The notes below the pieces were generated by a model. The model worked only from the letters and a program-made list of their open reading frames with translations. It had not been told where the DNA came from and did no database searches. Shown in pieces: positions 24,901 to 36,900 of a stretch of DNA of 64,000 nucleotides (position 1 is its first letter; each line of letters starts with the position of its first letter). The stretch is from Lineus longissimus (Eukaryota; Nemertea; Pilidiophora; Heteronemertea; Lineidae), in assembly GCF_910592395.1 (NCBI RefSeq), contig NC_088312.1, positions 1,798,001 through 1,862,000 of the forward strand. Reading direction: 5' to 3'. Made by a program: the position numbers and the translations under genes.

Positions 24901-27900
24901 TGAGGTGCTGCACTATTAGATTCAATTTGCAAATCTATCACATAAACACTTTGTGGGCTCAGTGATTCATAGTTAAGGAATTAACCACAGGTATGTAGCA
25001 GTCAGAAATGAACCCAATATGGCGGCCATCGCTAACCTGACCTAGACCTAGCTGGGCAGAGCTAAGTTTAGGCCTCGCCACTGAGTCACACCTTTGGAAT
25101 CTCACCCTGACTTCCTTGCATTCTGCGCAGCTGCATTTTGAAAATCAACAGCTTTATTTCTTTCTTAGCTGCCAGGCACAACCCCTGTGACAGGGCCAGA
25201 CTGACTGTAGCCCATTGCACTGTAGTCTATGCAAAAACAGCCAGTGCAATGTGTCTTTGCACTGCTGCTATGATTTAGTGCTCATCTTTTTTACATGAGG
25301 TTGCTTGGGGATTTGACAAAAAATCTGCAGTTTGTTCATTATTGATTTGAGTTGCTTGTTATGTATGATCATATTGCTCAAGTTTTTCATTGGGAATTCA
25401 CTGCAGAAACAACAGTTTGTGATGTGAATGATGCAATGAATGGCACGTGGCTTTGCATTCAAACTGCAGCATGCATTCAGTACTTTACAGTGGAGACATT
25501 GAATTGAGGCATTCTACAGAGGAGCCTTGGACCCGTCCAAAATGATTAATTGTCCATTTTAGAGCTTAGAAAACGCTCAATGGTGAATCCAACCTACAGC
25601 CGATCATATGAAGAGGCAGATGTGAATTATCAATTGAGATGTCCCCAAGGAATAGTAGTGTCCTGATCAACTCCTTTCAATGTTCATCTCCGGAATATTA
25701 CGTATTATCAGCAGGAGATATTATACTATGTAATGATCTTTCACAGTGTTGGGCATTTCCGTTTCGAGTTAACGGTAAAAGTCATAGGCAACTGGTCCGT
25801 GTTGACGTGAAACTTTCAAAAGGATGACAGGTGGTTGAAAATGCATCTGTGGTGTTGATCGGTAGTTGCTTAGCAATGGGCAGAGCATAGATTGTCGTGA
25901 TTTGCAAACTGAACAGCCGATCCAGAATGAGTCATGTATGGAAAGGTGATTGTGGGCATGATGATCCAGGATTGAAACAATCCTTGTTCGAAATGAACAA
26001 GAACAAATAACCATTTTGAACAAGAAACATTTCAACATTTGACTTGGCTTGGTGCTGAATCATTGTGTAATAATTGGCATTCATTGTTAACTACGGTCAT
26101 ACAAGCTTTCAGGAGGAAAAATGGCTTAAGTACAAAATGTCTCCCAAGCAAACCCAGTGAGAATCCTGACACTAGCATCGCTTGTTCAAAGTTATGTTCA
26201 AAGCTATAGACTACTAGCATGACTAAAGTGATACAAAGTTCTGCTCGATGTCAACAGGCAGCTGTTTTTGGTCTTGTTAGTGGTTGTGCGTGTGTAGTTT
26301 GATATTGAACGGAAATGTGTGCCTTACCATGTGATTTGACGCAGAAAAAGCATGAGTCATGGCAGGTAATCTATGATGGCTGTGAGTATCATACGTTGAA
26401 GTATCCCTCCTGTTTCACCTGACTGAAAATCCAACTCAAATGCTTTCCAACTCCTGTATTGAGATAAAAGCTGTTTTCTTTGGATGTGTGCAATTAGTGT
26501 GTTCTTTGTTCCTCCTTCCTTGTTTCTCCTGCAGCCCCTCTTGGGAAAGGTAGGTTGCCTTCATTCAGCCACTTGTTGCTGCTGCTGCATCTTCATGTGG
26601 TATACCTGTTGAGCTCTGCTCTACCTGTTATGCCAATGTTATAGCTGTGGCCACTTGGATGCGTATTGTTAGCAGCATAATCACTTTGCTCCTGATGGAA
26701 TTGTATTTCATGATGTGGATTGACATCTATGGCTTGGTGTCAGTTTAAATCCTATTCTGTTCCAAGACATCTTGACTTACAAGGCTCTGACAGTGCCTTT
26801 CCACGCTCCAAAGGTAGTGGGAGTTTGACATGATGGTTCAAAGGCAACACCTGGTTCTACATTTCTCCTTGCCATTGTTCGCTGCCACTTGTAGAGATTG
26901 TGTTGTGCTTTAAAAACAATGTCCTGGTGGCTGGATATCTGTCCTGGGAACAGTAGAGTCTGAACATTTGGCCTTGACCTTTGATCACATGATCAAGCAA
27001 GATGCTTGAAATGAAGCAAGGTCTCATATTTCAAATGTATCCTCTTTGAGTGAAGATAAATGTAATCTGTGGCGATGAGTTGATCGAAGACGTTTCTTGT
27101 ATCCTCTGGCCTACAGCACTCAGGATTAGATTTTTGCACTTGTATGGTAAAAATGGGGCTGCTTTTTTAGTAGGTGTGAATCCTGCAGCTCCTATCCCAA
27201 ATACACTAAATCGATGGTGAAGTGCATGATTATTGCAGTATACAATTACCTATTGAGAGCATAGATTTTGACACACCCTGTACTGGCTGTTCCTGTAACT
27301 TTCTTTTAGGTGTCCTGTATAGTTCCTGTCCTGAACCTGCCACATTGATGAAGCCTGGGAGTGTTTGATTGTTTGCATCCAGTTTACCTATTGAGAGCAT
27401 AGCTTCTGACATCCCCGTATTTGGCTGTCAATAATTCCTGGTGTAACTTTCTGTCTTTTAGGTGTCAATTCTGGAGCTCCTGTCCCAAACCTGCCACATC
27501 GATGCTGAGGCCTACACGTCTGTGATTGTTTACGACCAGTGTACGGAGAGTTCGCATCTTCTCGCTGCTGATTGTTTCCTTGTTGTGCTTTGTAAGAAAT
27601 TACAAAGTGTCTTTAAAAAAGTCAACCTCCTGAAAGGTAAGCTCACTTTTCATCCACATCATTATCTTCTTCTGTGTTTTTCAAGCACGGAGAAGAAAGA
27701 AAACTTGTTACAAAATGAAATAACTTATCAACAGAGCTGAACGTCTTTTTATAGTGAATTGCATCATTTTGAGGCTTGCCGACTGGAAATATGAATCTCA
27801 TTTTGTCATTCCGGCAAGTCCCTTCATCCCGCAATGCAATCTGAATCCAGCATTGATCCTCTGATTCTGAAGCAAGTTTTTATCACGATGGTTCAAAACC

Positions 27901-30900
27901 CCCATAGAGTTCCTCACGAATCCCCGGCAGGCAACAAGTTCATGCTGTTCGCGCGGCTGATCTCATTGGACCGATCACTCTGCCTCACGTTACCACCCGA
28001 GTGATTTGTTCCCTCTAACAGGCTGTTCCGCTACTCTGTTGAAAGCCGCTATGACTCACACATTCAATATAAAATTAATCTGGTCTTAATGCAAGGTTTG
28101 TTGCATTTCTATTCCCATCGCTGTTGCAGCAAGGTGGCAGGAAACAGATTGCCAGCTTTGAAAATTGGGGAAATGCGATTTCTGGAGTTAGTCATAGCAC
28201 TTGGCAAGATACTTAAGGTTGGCCTTAAACCCTTCCCCACTGGTAACTTGGGGAAATTTCTTAAAGGGTTCTGATGACATGAGTAGGTAAAGCTAATATT
28301 CCTTAAAGGAGGAGTGGCTTGACTTATAAAGTCCCCCGCAGTTTTCATCGCTCAATCTGTCGATGTACTGCATCACAAAAGTGCTTCGGTTGAGCCGGGG
28401 AATGTTATCTCCAGTAGATGGTGCCTTGGTGACAGTTCAGGAGAATCCCGCAGAAATTTGGCATCAGAGATGCCACTTCAGCAGGTCAAATTAGGGGGGT
28501 TGACCATCTTATGATGAAACAACAGCATCAAATGAGCCCCAAAATGTCCCAAATGTGACAGCATGTGACATTGCCGATCTTACCAGAAGTGAGCGCTGAT
28601 ATCAATAATCTTGCGGTGTACCTTGCTTACTGTGGGTGCCTGATGAGTCTTCTCCTTGATGAGTTGACTCATCGCAGATTTATATGAGCCTCTCCGAGGT
28701 ACTCATGGCCACTCCGCTGCAACGATGGGTGCGGGAAGGATGGAGACCCTTCTAAGCTGTTCAGGTGAGACGTTCATTCTATGAGTTCTTTTTTCGGGGG
28801 GAGGGGGGAATTGTAAGTTTCATGGAATTGTATTGTCTTTCTCTCTCAACAGTCTCCACCCAATCGGAGCATCAGTGATTAAGTACTGTTTGCTTGTTTG
28901 TGTGATCAACATCCTTTACCATCTAGACATGCTTTTCACTATTGCTCTACTTCTTGATCAATATTTACACGATTCATTTCTCCTTGGCGCTGTTCTGATA
29001 TAAATGATGGCTCCAAGAAAACGTGTCTTCCCGATTCAGTAATTCCATATTGCGGAGCAGGTGGAAATTGAGGCCTCGTATGCTGTGGTGGAAACTTTGG
29101 GTTTCGTCTCTGTGGCATTTGTTCATAAGGGGTTGTCTTGAATCAATAATTCTGAGCTCTGTTTAGGTTGACGCCAACCTAATCAGGCTGGCTCCGGTTT
29201 ATTGACTGTTTTATTTCAAACTGATGTTTGTTTTGTTTTTGGACATTCAGCACTAAGAAGGTTATTTTTTCATCCAGATGATGTATTCGATCATTTTATC
29301 TATTATCCATGAGTAACATGGAAGGCCTTCAAAATAGGTTAATTATGATGTCATTTGACAATAAGTACCACTATAATAGTATGACTTCAGTAATGCTCTC
29401 TGATGAAAATACTTGAAAATGCAGGGCCATATGTCACAATGAGAATGAAAGGACTTTAGGTTATGAATCATGATTGCCGTCAATGGATATTAGTGTATAG
29501 CTGAAAGTTGCATGCATACTAGCAGGTGGGACAGTCAGCTCACAAATATGAGTATTAACTTATGGCAAGCTACACATATCAAAGCAATGAATGTTTTCAA
29601 AATGAAAAATTTTATGTTGTTTTCAGAAACCTAGCTCCATTGTATCCAAATAAACAAAATGAAAATCCATTCAATTTCTGAAGTGTATAATCCTAGGATA
29701 GTTGAATGTATCCAGGTGCCAAAGGTGACTAAGTACTCTTCCTGCCCACGGCCTGAGCCGGACAGCTTGGCAGAATGATCCAATCACTACTTTTACTGGT
29801 GACTTGGAAAGCCTGGGAGGGGTACCCCACTTGTGGGTTACTCACCCTAGATGACTGGACCTGTGCTGTTTTGAGCTCTCACTCAGTGGACCAGTAGTTT
29901 TTACTTTACACTGAATTCATGTCAGTCTTATGAGGAAATTTGTAAAAAGGAAGATGCCAGTCAATAATATGGATTTAAAATTAAAGATATTATTCCTACC
30001 GTCAAAATCATGGAACAGTACACTAGGTATGTTTACAAATCATTGATTGATTTCTCCTTGATAATGCTGTTTGTTGTGCTACTAGCTGATCGCTCTGCTG
30101 TGATAGTGGGTTCGATATTAGAGTGGTTGTCTTGGTCCATTCTGACTGAGAAAGATTTTGTAACATTCTTTTTCTGTTTGGTGTGTTACAAAACATAACC
30201 ATTGCCTTCTCTTCAAAACTAAAAATGTTGATTTTCAGTATATTTTTCTAACAAATTGTTTCAACTCTGTCTTTTCAGGTGGTTTCCTTGAATTCCAAGC
30301 GGCCTACCCCAGCCTATGTGAGAACAAAGGCAATAGTGACTACAAGTGTGCCTCCCTAAGCTCCATGTCCCAACCCTGCCTGCCCATTAACAATATCGGA
30401 CCAACAAAAATTCTACCTTTCCTTTTTCTGGGCTCACAACACGATGCCTTCTCTCAGGAATGTACAAAAGTAAGTGGGAGGTTGTTTTTGTCTCTTAGTG
30501 AGCTACATGTAAAAGTTTTAACTTGTCCCAGTTAGGCCTGAAACACTCAGCAGTGGGGGGGGGGGGGTTGACGCACCGGTGGACAGGAACCTCCACTACA
30601 AAATCTAACCTATGAGGATTGTTCCCTGAGTTGCCTGAACAGCAGGCCACCACAGGCACAGAAACAACAAAAAAAATGAAAATTTGTTTGCTCAAATAGT
30701 CCTAATTTGATTTCAGATGAATGGCATTACGTATATCTTGAATGTGAGTACCACTTGCCCAAAGCCGACGTTCATACAGGAAGGGCATTTCTTACGCATT
30801 CCAGTCAACGATAACTACAATGATAAACTGTTACCACATTTTTATCAAGCATTCCAGTACATAGGTAAGTCTCATTTTGTATAATCTAATAAGTGATTTA

Positions 30901-33900
30901 CTCATCTGAGAGAATAGAAATTCACAATTTTGACTTTAAAAGGTCTTGTACGCCTCTGTACTTCAGCCGATGGGGGAAGATGTGTTAGGGTTTTGTGTTT
31001 GCCGTAGAGGCCCACATTCCCTAGCTGATGAACACTTGTGGCCTCTCAGTAAATAGCTGTAAAATGAGCAACTTTGCAGAATAAAAGACGTGATTCACTT
31101 GACCTCGCCTCTGCTATTGTAGTCAACTTAGTCGACAAATGAAATCTGTCAAAATCGCCTGATTGAAGTTAATGAGGCAGTGTTGGATAATGAAAGCGAA
31201 AGCTTGCCGGCTCATAATTAGTTTGGCATGATTCATCTATTGAAAGGGTAAACAGCCACTAATTTGCGACAGTGTGAAAATACTTGCTTCACAAGTGTGC
31301 AATCTCAAGAGTAACAAACACAGGTTGTTGAAAGGACTATTCACTTTGTTGGGTCCTTAATTTTTAGCTCACGATGATAGGTTGTCCATCGTCTGCTGTT
31401 TTTGAACTTGAAGTGATACTTAAAGTACAATGTACTTTTGTGGGTTTTTTTAGCGAAAGTAGTAATGTGCTCTTGTAGTCCCTCAATGTTTCCGTGACGG
31501 ACGTGGAAATTACATAAACATACAAAGAAGCCTATGAAATGTGAGCAGCTCTGAGACTCCCGGACAAGCAAGCTCCAGCAAATGACCTGCTTGATCGAGA
31601 AGCCTTCAATCTGCCACAACTGATGCCGTGCACACGATTATTCTCAAGATGTTAATATTGCCATCGCAAACTATGACTTTCCTTTCGACTCGCTGTGTGA
31701 CATTGATTTTCCACTTGTAGCTTGCACACAATGCTTTGAAACTGTTGTAACATTCAGTTGATATCTATTCTCCTTGTGGCTGTCTGCTCCTGGCGTGTAT
31801 GGGAAATTTCTCCTACTGATTGGATGGCACAGAGCGCTGTCTCTACGTCATGGAGATAATGGGAATATTCTGATTTAAAGCTCAATTAATTATTGCAGAG
31901 GCTGATGTACTCTGTTTAATGACGTATCCAAGTTCTAGGAAGGGGAAGATTGACATTATCGGTTGTGTCCATATTGTTTCTCATTTGGATCAGGTCCTCG
32001 GCTTGCCCTGGTATAGGCATCAGTTATGAGGAATTATGGCTTAGTCTCTCATAAGGCAGACAATTGCAGTCAAGCGCATTACACAAGGTTGCAACCAATG
32101 TGTCAGGGTTTGTTATCAAACCTGTGATTTTTGGTCAGATTTTGTGTCTGAAGCGCGCACTGCGTGAACCACTAGACCACTAGTTTCGTTTGTTTATGTA
32201 TAGATATATAGAATCCAGATGTCAATTTGTCTGTTCAATCCTGCGCTGGCCAGTTTTCATTGACCCCCCCCCCGTCCATCAGTCCTGTTGATATAGAAAA
32301 GCCATTCAACAGTACAACTCCCATGCCATGAGTCTCAACCAAATCAGATAAGAAAAGAATCATTGGGAGAAGACTCGTTGTCGGGACAGGTTGGGTGGTT
32401 GCATGACTCATCGCTAAGTTTGCTTCGATCTCCTTAATGAAGAAGAAGCGTCATCTTGCTGATTCTTTCACATTGGGATTACTGGTCATGTCTTGTAATC
32501 TTCTAAACATGTCCTATTAGCCGCGAGTGAAGGCGCTGATTCGTTTGCTGTGAGTTTCTATTAATCATGATGCTATCTGTGCTGACAAGATTTAGGATCT
32601 GAAGTGATCATTATTTGTGTGCTATCTCTGATTGCCTTGCATAAATCATTTGGATGTGAGCATGGAGCCATCAGTTGCTCCTGTCCATGGCATGGCCAAG
32701 TCCTGTTACTTCTTTGAAGGAGATGTGAACCCTCTCTCACACACTCATTGCCTGCATTGACTTCAAGTTGATGCTGACTGCGTGAAATTGCATTTGAATT
32801 GAATAGTTGCCAAACTGTGTGTTCATTTGGAGCCCGGTTTGAGTGACTACTGTGTTTGTTTGGACTGCTTTCTCTTGTATCCACTTCATTAAACTCAATA
32901 GTAAGATCTGTCGATGAATCACATGTAAGGTGCTTTCTGCTCAAAATGAAGAAACATCACCAGCCCCCAAAAATTTTGGCTTTGAAAATTTTTCAGAATT
33001 TTGAACTTATGAAAAAGTTCAACAATTTTGGCAGGAAAATTCAATAAAAGGGTCCAAAATTTGTCATTTCTAGAAATGTTATATCACGAGCCTGCCATCA
33101 CCTAGCTGTCGCATCAATTAAGGTATCCATGACAACGCTACGGTACACAATTACTCATACCATTGGGAGATCATTAGAGACGAGCAAGGAAGTTAGCCAC
33201 CGAACCCTCAAGATGGTTATGTGTGAACTTCCGTTTCAATGTAAATTACAACAAAATCATCATGGTGTTGTTAGTGAAAGCCGGTGGTGGTGGTATGACG
33301 GATTGCCGTGCGCTTGTTGGGAGTGACTCAGCCAGGCTGAGCAGGCAATCATGGGATTAGTGTAATACTAACAGGTTTTTCTTGGAGAACATGAAAATGT
33401 TAAGGGATGAGAGTGAAAGCAATGAAATTGCTAAGATTCCAATCGTGAGTCGGCCACGTGGGTCTTCAGAACAATTATTTCACTAAAACAACTTGGTTAA
33501 CATCAAAGATCCATATTTCTTTCAAAGAATTCTAATCCTACATGTTTACCAATATGTAGCTCTGGGTGGTTGAAGTTCTCCCGATGACCTTGAAGAGTCC
33601 TACCTGAACGTTTTACATTTCAAAGGACGTATCTTTTATAAGTCGTGTGATTGGCAGTAACCTTTTTTACGCCGATCCATATCTCAACTAAGCGCTGGTT
33701 TTCATGTTCGCTGACACCAGGTGCGAGAGTGTGTTGTTGCTTGGTGATGCTTGCCATGTTCTGCCAAACTGCTGATGCCCTGCTAGTTGGCATTCCGACG
33801 TCTAGTGATACGCAATGTTATCGCTTCCTTTGGTCAAGGTACCTTCTGATTCTTTATCGTAATTGATAGTTTTTCTCCATCATGTACCGGGGTAAACTAA

Positions 33901-36900
33901 AATTCGTTTTCTTTAACCCTACGCTGAGAAATAATAACTTACATTTGTCAGATGTGTGGAATTCATTAGTTGGTAGCCAACAACAATGTGCACTCTTCTT
34001 GCAGGAATAAATAGTAGATTATTTATGACAAATATTGCTACAAACTAGAAAACAGAACTGTTCAGGATTCCATGTATCATACAAGGTAGATGGTACATTT
34101 TCAGTTAACCGCAATGTAGCCCCAAGCTACGATAATTTCTTACAAGAAATCACTGATAAAAAGACCACAATTGTACCTGGGTCTGTTTGGTTTCAAAACA
34201 TTATTTCTTGTTTTTTTCTCTGGATGACTTCATGATATGCCAATCTCATCAATCCCGAGATAGATTCCGTTTCCATCTCATGTTCTGATTAGTGGCAGTC
34301 AAGGCGAGCAGAAGAAATTAATTGCCACAAGATTAGTTGGCTAGTTCACGATACAGCTTAGAAGATAAAATATTTGTATACTTTGAGGATCAGCATCAGT
34401 TTCTTTTGGGGTGAGCTCAAGTCAAACATGGATCTACCCGCCCTGTGACCACTCTCTCTCTCCAGTGATCCTGTCTGCATGCTGCCTGGCAGAAATTGTG
34501 CCCAGGCAAACCCCCCACCCCTCCACACCTCCATTTCATGCATTTGTAAGTGCATCAGCCATTCCTGTAGCCATTTGAGCAAGATTCGTGTGCCTTATGG
34601 TGGTTGGAAGTTTCATCCTTGGTAGATTAGACCTGAGCTGGCATTATAACATTACTGATGGGATAGACTTGGTCTAGATAGCTAAGCCTGTTTCACCTGT
34701 AATAATAATGAATCATATTCAGCTTCAGAAGTTGACTTGTGGGTTGGCTTCCTACCAGAGAATCATTGGGTTGCTTGCTTTCGTGGAGAACCAAAGGAAT
34801 GTTAAAGGTCATGGTAGAATTTCAAAGCTGAAATGAGTTTGGTTTGAACACACCTGGCTAATATGGAGAAGTGCCAATAGCCTATTAAAGATGGTGTCAG
34901 ATGTAGCTGTTTGTGCCATTATCTTCCATTCACAATCAGATTTGAGGTCCCCCTCGCTAAATGAAAGGTCAGCCAACTTGAGGTCATTAAAAAGGTTTGA
35001 CCATGTATTGACAGTTAACTTGGGGCCAGTTGACTTGTGCCATGTGATATTTGAATTAATTACACTGACACTAATCTACCTTCATGGCCACACCCATGGA
35101 TTATATCACAGGCTCATTTATATTGCTGGCCATACAAGCTTTAGTGGGGGGCAAGTAAAGGTTCTGTAGAGGCGAACAACTCTGCCCGTAAATAAGGCTC
35201 AATCATGTGAAGTCTGGGGTTTTTTCAGCATGTGCCTACCCATCCAGGTACTGCGCTACTGTACCGAGTGGCTGTGGCGAGACTCAAACCCCCTTCTGAT
35301 CATAAGTCCGACACCCTTCCCCTGCGCCATCACACTTCCCGACACAACTGTGAATATTTCACAAGGCAAAAACTGGAGAACGCAATACAACCAACTGTTG
35401 CATCGCGACAGAGTGCTAATCTATTCTAGCTTCCCATTTCCACTCCAATTCATCCTTCGAACCTCACTCCAAATCTACCAAAACATGGATTGTTCTCTCA
35501 GCTGTTGTGAAGTAACTGCCAATACGTTTGGTGGCAGAGTGATTGAATATCATCTATAATTTATGCGGTATATTCCATGCAGATGAAGGTACCACTTCCT
35601 GCATACACTCGTTGCACACTTGATAATGTGGCATGACTCATACCGTTAACCCTTGTATGTCTGCTACTGCTGTGGCAAGTTGGTGCTGCAATAATCAATA
35701 TGCATACCTGTGGAATATCAACTTTGCAATGTGCAGTAGAAAAATTCAGTGGCCCTCTGTTGAGAAATTGTGAGAACTGTCAAGATAATCAATAATTGAT
35801 GAAAAAGATAATTCCAGATTTATGTTGGGATGTTGTAGTATGTTTCAGTGCCTACCCATTGTAATACCATTGTTTTATTTTACTGGCATGCATGTGCAAT
35901 GGAGGTCAGTGGCATCGTGGTTAGACATGTTAGAGAGCTGTGGTCAAGGGGCAGCATGTTGCATAGCATCAAAAAAAGAAGTTCTTTTATTTCCTTGATA
36001 TGAAACTACATACACATATCATCATCATCATCATCATATCATTACCGGCGTCGTAACCCTATTGGATTTTTGCCGGAGGTATGGAGTCCACTATAGGCTA
36101 CTGTCCACCTATGTAGGATCTTTTACTTGCCCTGGCATAGACACTCAGGTACAAGGGACCACGGCTTTTAGTCTCATCCGACAGACCCTCGAGTATTTCA
36201 TACGTTAGTGTACGTGTTGTGAAGAGCCAGGAATTTTAGTTCCTTGAAAGCCACGCCGGTTCATCCAGAAATACAATCCTGGGTTCTCCCCGGGATCTAA
36301 GACCTATGAACGTATCATGGTTGACAGTGAGGCCACTGAGTCTGTATACAAAACTTGGCTCCCTCATTTGGCGCAGATCAATTCCTGAAGTGCTAGGATC
36401 GTCGTTGGTGTTTCTTAAGAAGGAAGATAATTGCTTGAGAGCGCCTCCATGGCGCCAAGAGGAGCAATGATAGTAGGCCATGAATCACTGCTTTCATTTG
36501 GTGGTCGAATTGTTGTCACTGATTATACGGTATATTGACGGAGGTGTTAGTCCGGCTTCACACCAAGTTGGTGGGAGATGAAGTAATCGCCGTTGGCCTG
36601 TCCTGACAGGGATGCTCCACGCCAGTTGTTGCCAGTAGCATATCATCGTCCTCTGGGGACCATTCCGAAGGTGATTTGCCAACAACTAGCGACTCTGGTC
36701 TTCATTATCCCTGATGGATGCTAAATCTTATTATCAGTTTATTTTCAGGAGCTGCAGCGGTGAGTCTAGAAGGATGTGGACTAAACTTTATAAATGGACT
36801 CTAAAAAAGTCACATTTTCACTGTTTGCTATTATAACTTTACCCCATCTTTGATGTATCTTTCAGATAAAGTTCGGGAAGCTAACGGGTGTGTGTTAGTC

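Noticed and set aside
35262-35334. Functional tRNA gene
   Set aside because: Imperfect stems and an intronic, repeat-like setting favour a SINE.
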